Positions 9,887-18,766 of a DNA stretch of 37,773 nucleotides are shown piece after piece (the first letter of the stretch is position 1; each line of letters begins with the position of its first letter). The position numbers and the translations under genes were made by a program. Location of the stretch: the NCBI GenBank assembly GCA_016209255.1, contig JACQWL010000443.1, positions 1 to 37,773 of the forward strand, read 5' to 3'. This stretch comes from Verrucomicrobiota bacterium. Lineage in GTDB: Bacteria; Verrucomicrobiota; Verrucomicrobiia; Opitutales; Opitutaceae. Below the pieces are notes generated by a model, which ran no database searches, was not told where the DNA came from, and was given only the letters and a program-made list of their open reading frames with translations.

Positions 9887-10969
9887 ATGAAATCGAATAA
9901 ACCGATATCGGTCGGGGGCATCCGCCGCCTGATCCTTCCCGCCCTGCTGGCAACCGCGCCGGCGGGGTTTTATCCGTCGTCTCTTGCCGCCGCCGAAATG
10001 CCGGCGGTGCGGGTGGAAAATATCCGCCGTGCCTTCCACAACGGGGAACACAACGCCTTCACCGACCTGATTCGCTGGCGCGGCCGGTTTTGGCTGGCGT
10101 TTCGCAGTTCCCCCGATGGCCATGGGGTCTTTGCGAGCGGTTCCGTCATCATTCTCTCTAGCGACGATGCGAAGAGCTGGCGGCAGGTGCACCGCTTTTC
10201 CGTGACGGAGCGCGACACCCGCGATCCGCATTTCCTGATTTTCGGCCAAAAGCTGTTCATCTACACAGGAACGGCGCATGTGGGCAAGGAAGGCAAGCGC
10301 CACACTGACTGGAATGCCCACCTGGGATACGCCAGCTGGACCGACGACGGTCCGACGTGGGCGAAGCCGCGCGCTCTCGAGGGGACCTACGGTCATTATA
10401 TCTGGCGGGCGGCCGCCCATGGCGGCAAGGCCTATCTCTGCGCCCGGCGCTGGCGCGAACACCAACCCGGTGCGGATCGATCGACCATGGAGGCGGCGCT
10501 GCTCGAGAGCGAAGACGGCCTGCACTGGCGTTTCCGATCGCTGATCCAGGAGACCCTGGGCAACGAGACGGCCCTCCTGTTCCAGCCCGACGGCACCTTG
10601 ATCGCGGTGAGCCGCGGCAGCCCGGAACACTCGTTCCTTGGGCGGACACGGCCGCCGTATCAGGAATGGACCCGCGAGAATCTGCCCGGATACGTCGGCG
10701 GCCCGATGCTCGCACGCTGGGGTGACCGGCTGGTGGTCGGCGGGCGCCGGACAACTCCGCAGGGCTCGCGCACGAACTTGTTGTGGCTGGTTGGCACCCA
10801 ACTGCTGCCCTTGGCCGAACTCCCCAGCGGTGGCGACAACTCCTATCCCGGATTTGTGGAACTCGACGACGGACGCGGATTGGTTTCGTGGTACTCCACT
10901 CATGAAAAGGAAGCCGACGGCAAGCCGATCACCGCGATCTATCTCGCGGAGCTGACGACAAGAAGCTGA
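9887..10969 (+). CDS. exported sialidase-like / BNR-repeat beta-propeller protein
   Basis: With the ATG at 9887 (rather than the GTG two codons upstream) the product has 360 residues. It has an N-terminal signal (RRLILPALLATAPAGF, ending SLAAAE). Three Asp-box-like motifs mark propeller blades: SSDDAKSWRQ, SWTDDGPTWA and ESEDGLHWRF. This supports a six-bladed sialidase or exo-glycosidase-like fold. The arginine triad of true sialidases cannot be assigned by eye, so substrate specificity is open. It follows the DUF1501 gene on the same strand but is separated by 181 bases with a mobile element. A 22-bp stretch of its early coding sequence (9992-10013) is duplicated upstream. Confidence 0.75.
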   Translation: MKSNKPISVGGIRRLILPALLATAPAGFYPSSLAAAEMPAVRVENIRRAFHNGEHNAFTDLIRWRGRFWLAFRSSPDGHGVFASGSVIILSSDDAKSWRQVHRFSVTERDTRDPHFLIFGQKLFIYTGTAHVGKEGKRHTDWNAHLGYASWTDDGPTWAKPRALEGTYGHYIWRAAAHGGKAYLCARRWREHQPGADRSTMEAALLESEDGLHWRFRSLIQETLGNETALLFQPDGTLIAVSRGSPEHSFLGRTRPPYQEWTRENLPGYVGGPMLARWGDRLVVGGRRTTPQGSRTNLLWLVGTQLLPLAELPSGGDNSYPGFVELDDGRGLVSWYSTHEKEADGKPITAIYLAELTTRS

Positions 10970-11062
10970 AGGCCCAGTAGCAACGATTTTCGCTTCCCGC
11001 CGCCGATGCCTCTGGAATTTCCGCCAAGAACTCCTCAAGATCCGTGCCAGGATTCACGGGTC

Positions 11063-11083
11063 GAGTAACCCAATAGGTTACTC
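11063..11083 (+). repeat. GAGTAACC palindrome, copy 2
   Basis: GAGTAACC, loop CAATA, then GGTTACTC, a perfect 8-bp stem. It lies between the convergent sialidase-like and TPR-protein genes, 70 bases from an identical copy. Position between convergent stops allows a terminator-like role, though no T-tract follows. Confidence 0.8.
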
Positions 11084-11132
11084 TCTGGAATTTGGCCAAT
11101 CCGGTTTGGGAGCGGCGCGGGTGCATTTCGCC

Positions 11133-11153
11133 GAGTAACCCAATAGGTTACTC
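11133..11153 (+). repeat. GAGTAACC palindrome, copy 3
   Basis: Identical 21 bases to the copy at 11063-11083, in the same orientation and 70 bases downstream. The sequence between the two copies shows no coding potential. Confidence 0.8.
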
Positions 11154-11194
11154 GGTCTGGAACCTGCCGCCGATTCACGCCAGCCAGCCCGCCC

Positions 11195-12910
11195 TCACCT
11201 GACCGCGTTGACCCGCGCCTGCAAGGCCTCGAAGCGCGCGCGCGCGGGGGCGTCGGGCGCCAAGGTCAGGCCCAGGGTAATCAGCCAGCGGGCGGTGTCG
11301 GTGTAGCCATGGCGGAGGTTGAGTTCGGCGGTGCGGTAGACGAGTTCGGTGCGGTGCGGGAAGGTGCGGACGCCCTCCTCGAGCACGGCGAGTTGGGCGC
11401 GCGTCGGCACTTGGGTGCAGACCGCCCAAACCTCGGCGATCAAATCGTAAACTTCGGCCAGCGGCGGATCCTGCTCGCGAGTCGCCAACAGCGGCGCGAA
11501 CACCTCGCTGGCCTGCTCGGGCGTGAGACGGGGCCCGGCGCCGGCGCGTTGGGCGCTCAACGCGGCGAAGCGCAGCCGCGCGAGTTCGAACCACGCGCGC
11601 GGCCGGAGTGTCTTGGTGCGCGCGGCGGCGGCCTCGAGGAATTCGCGCGCGCCGGCGTCGTTGCCGGCGTCGACTTCGCACAGGCCGATCACCGCGAGCA
11701 ACCGCGGGTCGCGACTGCCGCGGTCGTAGGCCCGCATCAGGGTGCGGCGGGCCTGCTCGAGATATTTTTGCGTGAGCGCCGGGAACTGCGCCTTCACGTA
11801 ACCAATTTCGAGCCGTTCCCAGTCGCCCTTGATTCGCGCCATTTCCACTTCGTTGGCCGGGCGCAACGGGTAGTCGGGCAGGCGCGGTCGTTGCGCCGGG
11901 CGGAGCGCGAGCCGGTCACGCATTGCTTCCGGGAGATACACCGCGAGCTGCTTTTGCCCGGTCGCGAAATCGAGGCCGAACCATTCCTGAAAAAGCGCCT
12001 CGGTTACCGGCTCGACCGCCGCCCGCGCCGCGAACTTCCAGAGCGCCGCCCGCCGTGGCGCGCCGCGGCCGCCGAGCCCCCAGCGCACGAACAAGGCGGC
12101 CTGCGCCTGCCAGAGCGACAGCGCCTCGCCCAGCGCCGGGTCGCCCGGCGGGAGTTCGCCCGCGAAAAACTCCGCCAGCGGCAGCAACGGGCGGTTCGCT
12201 TCCGGACCGGTCTTCAGCGCCGCGCTGCCCGTTTCCGAAAGCCAGTCCAGACGCTCGAGCGTGAGCGTGTCCTCGGTGAACGTTGCCCGCGCAAACAGCG
12301 TGAGGACGCCGCTGATGAACCACGGGGGCAACGCGGGCAGCCGGTTCCGCAGGATATAAGCAACGTAGTCAGGCGTGAGCGCGACGCGGTTGGCGTTGAA
12401 CTCGCTTTCCCGCACAATGGCAAACAGCACCCCTGCGTCACGATCCCACAGCCGAAGATTCGGCAGGAAGGTGTAGCGCGGCGGCGGCGGGCGACGGCGC
12501 AGGCGGCCGTCGTCGAGCGGCACCGCGACATCGTCGAGGCGGTCCTGCTCGGCCGCGGTCAGGGCCATTCGCGCCACGACTTCCTGCGACGTGCGGGGCT
12601 GCTGCGCACTGTCGACGAAAAGCAGGGTTCGCTTCTCGGTCGTTCTCAACTGCAGCGCGGGGGGCAGCAGTTCGCCCAGCAGAACGTGCAGACGGTGGTG
12701 GTTCGCGATGAGTTCGCGCGTGAGCCGCTCCGAGCAGCACGATAACACCTCCAAACCGCCCACCTCCGCGTAGCGCCACGGCAAACCTTTCACCGTCTCC
12801 TCGACGAGGAAGGGCGGCAGCGCGACCACGTTGGCCTCCGCTGCCCCGGCCGCGAATGCGCCGAGCCCGAGGGCGGCGGCGAACGAAAGGAGGTGGCGGG
12901 ACCGGCTCAT
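11195..12910 (-). CDS. exported protein with C-terminal TPR repeats, function unknown
   Basis: The start is placed at the ATG at 12910, which gives a 571-residue product with a clean signal peptide (MSRSRHLLSFAAALGLGAFAAGAAEA); an upstream in-frame ATG at 13012 would add 34 unlikely residues. The middle section (VLSCCSERLTRELIANHHRL, RTLLFVDS, NRLPALPPWFISGVLTLFA) resembles exported peptidase-like proteins, but no HExxH metal site is seen. The last ~200 residues are alpha-helical, with TPR-type patterns such as RDPRLLAVIGLCEVDAGNDA and AELNLRHGYTDTARWLITLG. It is convergent with the sialidase-like gene and faces the TonB-receptor remnant divergently. No function is proposed. Confidence 0.8.
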   Translation of the reverse strand: MSRSRHLLSFAAALGLGAFAAGAAEANVVALPPFLVEETVKGLPWRYAEVGGLEVLSCCSERLTRELIANHHRLHVLLGELLPPALQLRTTEKRTLLFVDSAQQPRTSQEVVARMALTAAEQDRLDDVAVPLDDGRLRRRPPPPRYTFLPNLRLWDRDAGVLFAIVRESEFNANRVALTPDYVAYILRNRLPALPPWFISGVLTLFARATFTEDTLTLERLDWLSETGSAALKTGPEANRPLLPLAEFFAGELPPGDPALGEALSLWQAQAALFVRWGLGGRGAPRRAALWKFAARAAVEPVTEALFQEWFGLDFATGQKQLAVYLPEAMRDRLALRPAQRPRLPDYPLRPANEVEMARIKGDWERLEIGYVKAQFPALTQKYLEQARRTLMRAYDRGSRDPRLLAVIGLCEVDAGNDAGAREFLEAAAARTKTLRPRAWFELARLRFAALSAQRAGAGPRLTPEQASEVFAPLLATREQDPPLAEVYDLIAEVWAVCTQVPTRAQLAVLEEGVRTFPHRTELVYRTAELNLRHGYTDTARWLITLGLTLAPDAPARARFEALQARVNAVR

Positions 12911-13029
12911 CGGAAGAAAATCGAGCCGCCACGCTAACAGCGGCTCGAGTCCGAGGACGAGCGCGAATCGGCTCGGCGGCGGCGGAAGGGCGCATCTCAC
13001 TTTCTGGCCCATCCGATGGAGGCAGTCCG

Positions 13030-13499
13030 CCTCGTTAGGTTATCTATTCTCCACCCAAGACAACGCAGCCGGCTTCGACATCAAGGGATACGAGCTGGGG
13101 TACAGCCAGCAACTGTCGTTTCTGCCGGGAATTCTCCGCGGGCTCGGCCTGTTCGGAAACTATGCTCGCACCAGATACAGCCGGCCGGAGCTGGCCTATG
13201 GCCGGGCTCCGCAGACGGCGTCGGGGGGAATTTCCCTTCGTTATCGGCGGCTCAACACGGCCCTGCGATGGTCCTGGACTCCCGACACGCTGACCGCCGC
13301 CACGACCCATCGCAAGTCCCGCCACATGCTCAGTTCGAGCGTCAGCCATCAGCTCACGCAGCACACGTCGCTGTTCCTTACCGGAAGAAACATGTTGAAC
13401 GCGCCGATCGCAACGTACCGGCGGGACCTGGCCGGTTATCTCCAACAAAAAAACAAATACGGATCGAACTGGACCTTCGGCGTGAAGGGCACGTATTGA
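13030..13499 (+). pseudogene. 3' fragment of a TonB-dependent receptor
   Basis: The frame reads ASLGYLFSTQDNAAGFDIKGYELGYSQQ, then FLPGILRGLGLFGNYARTRY, HQLTQHTSLFLTGRNMLN and finally YGSNWTFGVKGTY before the stop. These are the last beta-strands of a TonB-dependent outer-membrane receptor, ending in the usual aromatic residue. The plug and most of the barrel are absent. Upstream is the divergent TPR-protein gene, so roughly 80% of the receptor has been lost. The frame is open further upstream but without receptor features. The fragment directly precedes a ceramidase-family gene, suggesting the lost receptor once belonged to that gene's locus. Confidence 0.8.
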
Positions 13500-13555
13500 T
13501 TCGCCTGAGGCGCCATCGCCCGCGCCGCCGACCTTTGCCATCACCTGCGATTTTC

Positions 13556-15082
13556 ATGAAAAAGCACCCCATCGCTTCGTTGACCGCTGTTTGTACCGCG
13601 TGGTTTCTATTTGCCGCCACGGCCTTGGGCCAGCCGGCGGTGCAAAGCGGCACCGTCGCCGAAACGAAGGTGTTCAAGGCCGGCGCGGCGACCAGCAACG
13701 TCACGCCACGGCTGGGCACCTCGATCAACACCGACCGGCCGGCCACCCACATTCACGACGAATTGCTGGCGCGTTGCCTTGTCCTGGACGACGGCCGGAC
13801 CCGGCTGGCGTTCGCGGTCGTGGACGGATGCATCATTCATCAGGAAGCGTTCGACCAGGCAAAACAGCGGGTCCATGAACGAACCGGCCTTCCCATCGAT
13901 CGGATCCTGATTTCCTCCACCCACACCCATTCCGCCCCCGACGCAGTCGGCCGCCCGCAGGGCCTCCGAAACCCGGAAGAGCAGAAATCCATGGTATCGC
14001 GGATCGTGGATTCCCTGAAGCCGGACCGGGATCCTGTGTATTACGCTTTCCTGTCGGAACGCATCGCGGACGGCATAATCCGGGCGATCAACAACCTCGA
14101 GCCGGCGCGCATCGGCTGGGGCCGGGGGTCCCTGCCCGAACACCTCTTCAACCGCAGGTGGTTTATGAAACCGGGCACCCCGATGCCGAATCCCTTTGGG
14201 GGCCAGGACCGGGTGCGCATGAACCCGGGCGCCGGCAATCCCAGTCTCCTCGAGCCGGCGGGCCCCACGGATCCGGGGGTGAATTTCATCTCGATTCAGT
14301 CCCCGGCCGGCACCCCGATCGCTTTGCTCGCCAACTACTCGTTGCACTACGTGGGCGGAGTGGGTGCCAGCGAGATTTCGGCCGACTACTTCGGGGTGTT
14401 CGCCACGCGCATCGGTGAAATGTTGCGGGCGGAGCGGAAAAGCCGGCCCTTCGTGGGCATTCTTTCCAACGGGACGAGCGGCGACGTCAACAATACCAGC
14501 TTCCGCGAGCCCAGGCCGCGGCAGGCGCCTTACGAACAGATTAACCGGGTGGCCAATTCTCTCGCCGCGGAGGTCTTCAAGGCGCACCAGCAGATCACGT
14601 TTCAGGACTGGGTCTCGCTCGACGTCCTTCACCGGCGGATCGATCTCGGCGTCCGGCTGCCGACGGAAGCGGAACTGGTCCGCGCCCGGAAAATCGTCGC
14701 GGGCGCCAAAGCCCGTCCCCGGATGCAGACCCCCGAGGAGGTCTACGCCCGCGAAGCGATTCTCCTGAGCGGATTCGCCGCGGCCGTCCCCGTTTACCTG
14801 CAAGCCATCCGGATTGGCGACCTCGCGATCGCCGCCATTCCGTGCGAAACCTTCGCCGAGTCGGGCCTCGATCTCAAGGCGCGCAGCCCCTTTCCCGCCA
14901 CCTTCACGATCGAGCTCGCCAACGGCTATCACGGCTACATGCCCACGGCGCGCCAGCATGAGTGGGGCGGATATGAAACCTGGCGGGCCCGTTCGAGCTA
15001 TCTGGAGAAGGACGCCGCCTCGAAGGTGGTGGACACCCTGATCGAGCTCCTCGGCCAACTGCAGGCCCGGGCCGGCCGTTGA
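13556..15082 (+). CDS. exported neutral/alkaline ceramidase-fold hydrolase (paralogue 1)
   Basis: This 508-residue protein has an N-terminal signal (MKKHPIASLTAVCTAWFLFAATALGQ). It belongs to the neutral/alkaline non-lysosomal ceramidase N-terminal family. Visible motifs are the zinc ligands in SSTHTHSAPDA, a further His in NYSLHYVGG, the acidic segment IPCETFAESGLDLK and the NGYHGYMPT...YETW segment. The family's nucleophile motif GDVSPN is replaced here by GDVNNT, so the catalytic Ser is an Asn. It is therefore unlikely to cleave ceramide by the classical mechanism; another zinc-dependent hydrolysis is possible. It lies 56 bases after the TonB-receptor remnant and ends convergent with a GT4 gene. 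A second member of the family is at 29213-30640. Confidence 0.85.
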   Translation: MKKHPIASLTAVCTAWFLFAATALGQPAVQSGTVAETKVFKAGAATSNVTPRLGTSINTDRPATHIHDELLARCLVLDDGRTRLAFAVVDGCIIHQEAFDQAKQRVHERTGLPIDRILISSTHTHSAPDAVGRPQGLRNPEEQKSMVSRIVDSLKPDRDPVYYAFLSERIADGIIRAINNLEPARIGWGRGSLPEHLFNRRWFMKPGTPMPNPFGGQDRVRMNPGAGNPSLLEPAGPTDPGVNFISIQSPAGTPIALLANYSLHYVGGVGASEISADYFGVFATRIGEMLRAERKSRPFVGILSNGTSGDVNNTSFREPRPRQAPYEQINRVANSLAAEVFKAHQQITFQDWVSLDVLHRRIDLGVRLPTEAELVRARKIVAGAKARPRMQTPEEVYAREAILLSGFAAAVPVYLQAIRIGDLAIAAIPCETFAESGLDLKARSPFPATFTIELANGYHGYMPTARQHEWGGYETWRARSSYLEKDAASKVVDTLIELLGQLQARAGR

Positions 15083-15145
15083 CACTCCGGGCCCTGCCCT
15101 CGGCCTGCTCCCTCGCACGCGGAGCCGGTCGCGGGCCCGCCCGCC

Positions 15146-16435
15146 TCACACGCCCTCGCCGTAGAGATTGGCGAGCCGCGCCGCGAGTTTCCGGCGCGCC
15201 ACCGCGTAGGAAAAATATTTCACGCCCAGCGCGAAGTTCGCCTCCGCCCACGCCTCGCGCTGCGCCCGATCGGCGAGCACCGCCCGCGTCTGCGCCACGA
15301 CCTCGTTGGTCACGAGCTGGGTCATCTCGATCGTCTTGAACCCGAGCGGATCGATGTCGCGCGCGTAGACGGCATATTTGTTCACGACGACGGGCTTGCG
15401 GAAGTAAATCGCCTCGAGAAACGCGTTGCCGAAGCCTTCGTAGTGGCTCGGGTAGGTCACCAGGTCGGCATGCGGGTAGACGTCGGCCAGGGTGTAGATC
15501 TTCCTGCCCTCGGCGTTCATGCCCCGCTGCTCGCCGACGCGGTCGGCAATGAAGCGCACATCGATCCGCGCGTCCGCGATCCGTTCGCGCAGCATCTGGA
15601 TGTAGCCGCCACCTTCGTCGCCGGCCGGATGCGAGATGACGAGCTTCGCGCGCGAGTCTTCGAGCCGGCGGACGAGCTCGATGGCGTGTTCGATGCCCTT
15701 GCGCATGACGACGCGCGTGGGCTGGAGGATGAAAATGTCGTCGTCGCGCAGCCCGATCTCGCGGCGCAGATCGGCGTTGTAGCCGTCGAGGCCCGGCGGC
15801 GGCGTTTCGAAATCGAGCACATTGGGAATGACGGCCGAGGGCAGGCTGCACCGCCGCGCCAGTTCCTTTTGGGCCATCGAATTGATCACGACGTGCTCGA
15901 CCCGCGGCAGCGCGCCCGGAAACGCGGCCCGCAGGTAGTCGTTGATCGCGCTGACGACGAAGCGCTCGCGCTCCCACGCGAAGTCGTGGTGATGCGCGAT
16001 CGTGGGCAGACCGGTTTCCGCAATCACTTCCGTCATCGCCAGACCCAGCGGCACGTGCATCGGGATCGCATGGATGTTCTCGGGGATGAGCACCTCGATC
16101 CGGAATTTCTCGATGAACCGGTAGAGCTCGTCCTTCAGCCGCTCCTTGAGGGCCTGGATTTCGTTGGTCACCGCGCGGGGCCGCACGGTGACGCCAAACA
16201 GCTTCTCCTGCACCGCGAGCACCTCCGGGTGGTTGAAGAACGCCAGCGGCGCCTCGTGGCTGACGGCGGCGGGCGCATCGAGCAGGCCCGCCATCCAGTA
16301 ACACGAGTGCCCCATGCCGCGGAGAATGTCCGCCCACTTGCGCGCCTCGAGGGTCACGCCGTCCGTGCCCTGAAACCGCGTCGAAACGAAGCCGATCCGG
16401 CGCGGCGCGCCCATCGTCAGAATGCAGCTGTCCAT
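15146..16435 (-). CDS. GT4 glycosyltransferase, candidate mannosylglucosyl(phospho)glycerate synthase
   Basis: This 429-residue GT-B enzyme has its N-terminal Rossmann start in IGFVSTRFQGTDGVTLEARKW. The acceptor-side motif is IAHHHDFAWERERF. The donor half contains QPTRVVMRKGIEHAIELV and the GT4 signature HYEGFGNAFLEAIYFRKPVVVN, with the E(x7)E pair. An internal Met eight codons in (16414) is an alternative start. It is the last gene of a minus-strand set (GT4, HAD phosphatase, GT4) that faces a GT81-type glucosyl-3-phosphoglycerate synthase. Mannosylglucosylglycerate synthesis requires such a GT4, and this protein's N-terminus resembles that group as I recall it. The sugar and acceptor remain inferred. 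It lies 43 bases after the HAD gene, consistent with one transcript. Confidence 0.75.
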   Translation of the reverse strand: MDSCILTMGAPRRIGFVSTRFQGTDGVTLEARKWADILRGMGHSCYWMAGLLDAPAAVSHEAPLAFFNHPEVLAVQEKLFGVTVRPRAVTNEIQALKERLKDELYRFIEKFRIEVLIPENIHAIPMHVPLGLAMTEVIAETGLPTIAHHHDFAWERERFVVSAINDYLRAAFPGALPRVEHVVINSMAQKELARRCSLPSAVIPNVLDFETPPPGLDGYNADLRREIGLRDDDIFILQPTRVVMRKGIEHAIELVRRLEDSRAKLVISHPAGDEGGGYIQMLRERIADARIDVRFIADRVGEQRGMNAEGRKIYTLADVYPHADLVTYPSHYEGFGNAFLEAIYFRKPVVVNKYAVYARDIDPLGFKTIEMTQLVTNEVVAQTRAVLADRAQREAWAEANFALGVKYFSYAVARRKLAARLANLYGEGV

Positions 16436-16478
16436 GGCCCGAGAGAATCCACCGCCCGGTGCTTGGCAACACGTCCGG

Positions 16479-17195
16479 TCACTTCACTGCCAGCGCCGCC
16501 GCGAGCTGCGCCCAGTCGCCGCCGTCCCGCCCGTCGCCCGCTCCGAGCCGCCACGTCCGCCATCCCTGCGCCCGCGCGGGCGCAAGGTCGTTGTCCACGC
16601 GGTCGCCGACCATGAGCGTCTCGTGCGGTGCTACGTCCGTCGCGCGCAGCCGCGCCGTCAACAGCCGGATTACATGCGGAGAGGGTTTGCCAAAGCCGTG
16701 CGCAAACGACCAGAAGCACAGCGCCGGCTCGAACCACGCCGACGACGCGCCCGCGCCGGCCAGCGCCTCCTCCAGCTCGCGCAGCGTGTAGGGCTGCGCA
16801 TTGGACGCGATGCCGAGGAGGATGCCCCGCTCGCGCAATCCACGCAAGGCCGCCGCCGCTCCCGGCATCAGCTGCACGGTGTGCCAGAGCGCCGTCTGGC
16901 GAAACGCAAACTCCGCCTGCCCCGCCGCGTCGAGCGCCGCCACCTCGAACACCACCGCCCTCACGACCTCGGGCCAATACACTTCCGGGAACGCAATGCC
17001 CGCCGCCCGCGCCGCCGCGTGCTCGCGCGCCACGACCGCCTCGCAACCCGCGCCGAACTCCGCCAGCGTCAGCCGCGGCGCCCGGCCGAGCATCTCGCGC
17101 CACAGCGCGAACCACCGCGCCTCCGCCGCGTCGGGCGGCGGACCGACGTCGAGCACGGTGCCGTAGATGTCGCAAATGACGGCCCGAAGGTTCAT
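16479..17195 (-). CDS. HAD-superfamily hydrolase, candidate (mannosyl)glucosyl-phosphoglycerate phosphatase
   Basis: This 238-residue protein shows HAD motif I as CDIYGTVLDVG, motif II in ILLGIASNAQ, a Lys/Pro in FGKPSPHVIRLL, and motif IV in MVGDRVDNDLAPARAQGW. The nucleophile Asp is present, but the usual second Asp (DxD) is Tyr, as in DxYGT haloacid-dehalogenase-like members; some of these are phosphatases. The ATG overlaps the upstream GT4 stop in an ATGA, so the two are translationally coupled. A phosphatase is expected next to a phosphoglycerate-glycosylating enzyme, to release the free glycosylglycerate. This role is inferred from context; a dehalogenase activity is the alternative. 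Confidence 0.75.
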   Translation of the reverse strand: MNLRAVICDIYGTVLDVGPPPDAAEARWFALWREMLGRAPRLTLAEFGAGCEAVVAREHAAARAAGIAFPEVYWPEVVRAVVFEVAALDAAGQAEFAFRQTALWHTVQLMPGAAAALRGLRERGILLGIASNAQPYTLRELEEALAGAGASSAWFEPALCFWSFAHGFGKPSPHVIRLLTARLRATDVAPHETLMVGDRVDNDLAPARAQGWRTWRLGAGDGRDGGDWAQLAAALAVK

Positions 17196-18766
17196 GGCGC
17201 GCGGCTCCACAGGAGCGGATATTGGTTCTCCCAGGCGAGCTTGGCGCGGAAAAACTCGTCCGCGATCCGCTCCGGTGCGTCGTCCGCCACCGCGCCCGGC
17301 GCCGCGTGCAACAACTGCGCAAATCTCCGCGCATACGCTGCCGCCCCCAACCAGCGCTCCGCGCTGTGCGGCCATCGCGAGGCCGCCAGTGCCCCCGCCC
17401 CCGCTCGCGACCGCCAGCGGCGCAGCAGCGGATTGAGCGCGGCGCAGCGCGCCCACGAGTCCTCGGGCGCGTGCGCGAGCACCTGCAGTTGCGCCGTGAG
17501 CGTCAGGCGGCTGAACGCCACCGGCCCCCCACCTGCATCCAGCCATGGCGGACGGCCCGCGAGAGCCCGGCAGCGGCGCGGCAGCCCGGCGCGCCACGCC
17601 TGCCAGCGCCGCTCCTGCCGCGCGGTCTCGGCCCGCGCATCGAAAAGTCCGCGCTCGATCCACACCTCGTCATAAGCCTGCGGAAACCGAAACCCGAACG
17701 TCGCCAAATCCGGCGCGATATTCGGCAGCGTCCGCACGATCAGCGGACGTCCCGCCGCCGCCGCCTCAAGGTTCGGCAGGCCGAAACCCTCCTGCAACGA
17801 GGTGAGCAGCACCACCTCGCTCGCCGCCAGCAGCGCCGGCACCGCCGGCTTCACCGCCTCCGCTTCCGCCAGCACGCCCAGCCGCAGCCGCCAGCCGTGC
17901 CGCATCCCGGCCGCGCGCAGCGTGTCGGCATAGGCGCGCTCGTCGGCCGAGCTCACGCCGCCCGTCGTGACAAGCCACGCCTCCGGTCGCAGCCAGCGGG
18001 TGAGCAGCAACGCCTCCGCGAGGTTTTTCCGTCGCAACAGCCGGCACGGCACGAGCCAAACCGGCGCCCGCCCGCCGAGGGTTTCCCGCAGCCAGTCTTG
18101 CGCCTGCCGCACCGCCGCCGTTGGCGGCGCGGACGGCGCGGCCGCGAGATTCGGCAGCCAGCCCGCGCGCGCGCCGAGATGCCGGGCCAGTATGCGATGA
18201 TCGCCCCGGTTGATCGTCGCATGCCGCACCGTCGGTGCCGCCGCGAAAACTGTCCGCGCCACCGCGCCGAGGGAACCGAATCCCGCCCGCCGCATCTCCG
18301 GCCAGCGCTGCCAGCGGTTGTCGAACCACCAGTCGTGATGATGCGCCACCAGCGGCACGCCGCGCCGCGCACACGCCTGAGTGAGCGCGCGCGCCAGCGT
18401 CAGGTTGCGCCCGAGGCCGAGATTGTGCGCCCATACGACCGTGTCCGCCGGTCTCGCCCCGCCCAGCAGTCCGGCCGCAAACGCCCGCACCCGCCGCGCG
18501 ACTGCCGACGCCGGCCCGCGCGCCTCCGATCGGTAGCCCGCCGCGGGCGCGATCGCGCAGGTCACGTCGACGCCAGGCACGCTCGCCCGCAGCGCGGCGA
18601 GCCACGCCGCGTCCGGCGCTTCGCCGCCCGCGAGCACAACCGCGTCGAGACCGGGCCGCCGCGCGCCGGCCAGCGCCGGCAGCGCCAGCTCGATCACGCG
18701 CCGCACGCCGCCCGGCCGGTAGTGACTGTGAACGATGACGAGTCTCACGCGCGCAGAATTTTTCAT
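17192..18766 (-). CDS. GT4 glycosyltransferase
   Basis: This 524-residue GT-B protein begins RLVIVHSHYRPGGVRRVIE, the glycine-rich start of many GT4 enzymes. It has VAHHHDWWFDNRW in the N-terminal domain, VPCRLLRRKNLAEALLL at the start of the donor domain and SLQEGFGLPNLEAAAAGRPLIV as the GT4 nucleotide-sugar signature. A C-terminal ~100-residue extension rich in Arg and Ala (FRAKLAWENQYPLLW) is unusual. It leads the minus-strand set, overlapping the HAD gene by four bases, and is divergent from gpgS with 210 bases between. It probably adds a sugar to glycerate, phosphoglycerate or an intermediate made by the divergent GT81 enzyme; the exact step is unknown. Confidence 0.78.
   Translation of the reverse strand: MKNSARVRLVIVHSHYRPGGVRRVIELALPALAGARRPGLDAVVLAGGEAPDAAWLAALRASVPGVDVTCAIAPAAGYRSEARGPASAVARRVRAFAAGLLGGARPADTVVWAHNLGLGRNLTLARALTQACARRGVPLVAHHHDWWFDNRWQRWPEMRRAGFGSLGAVARTVFAAAPTVRHATINRGDHRILARHLGARAGWLPNLAAAPSAPPTAAVRQAQDWLRETLGGRAPVWLVPCRLLRRKNLAEALLLTRWLRPEAWLVTTGGVSSADERAYADTLRAAGMRHGWRLRLGVLAEAEAVKPAVPALLAASEVVLLTSLQEGFGLPNLEAAAAGRPLIVRTLPNIAPDLATFGFRFPQAYDEVWIERGLFDARAETARQERRWQAWRAGLPRRCRALAGRPPWLDAGGGPVAFSRLTLTAQLQVLAHAPEDSWARCAALNPLLRRWRSRAGAGALAASRWPHSAERWLGAAAYARRFAQLLHAAPGAVADDAPERIADEFFRAKLAWENQYPLLWSRAP

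Noticed and set aside
13016-13555. N-terminal extension of the ceramidase-fold protein
   Set aside because: The extension overlaps the TonB-receptor remnant in another frame and lies before a clear signal peptide at 13556.
14904-16472. 522-codon frame on the same strand as the 15146-16435 GT4
   Set aside because: Arg-rich shifted-frame translation without motifs; the 429-residue frame has all GT4 motifs.
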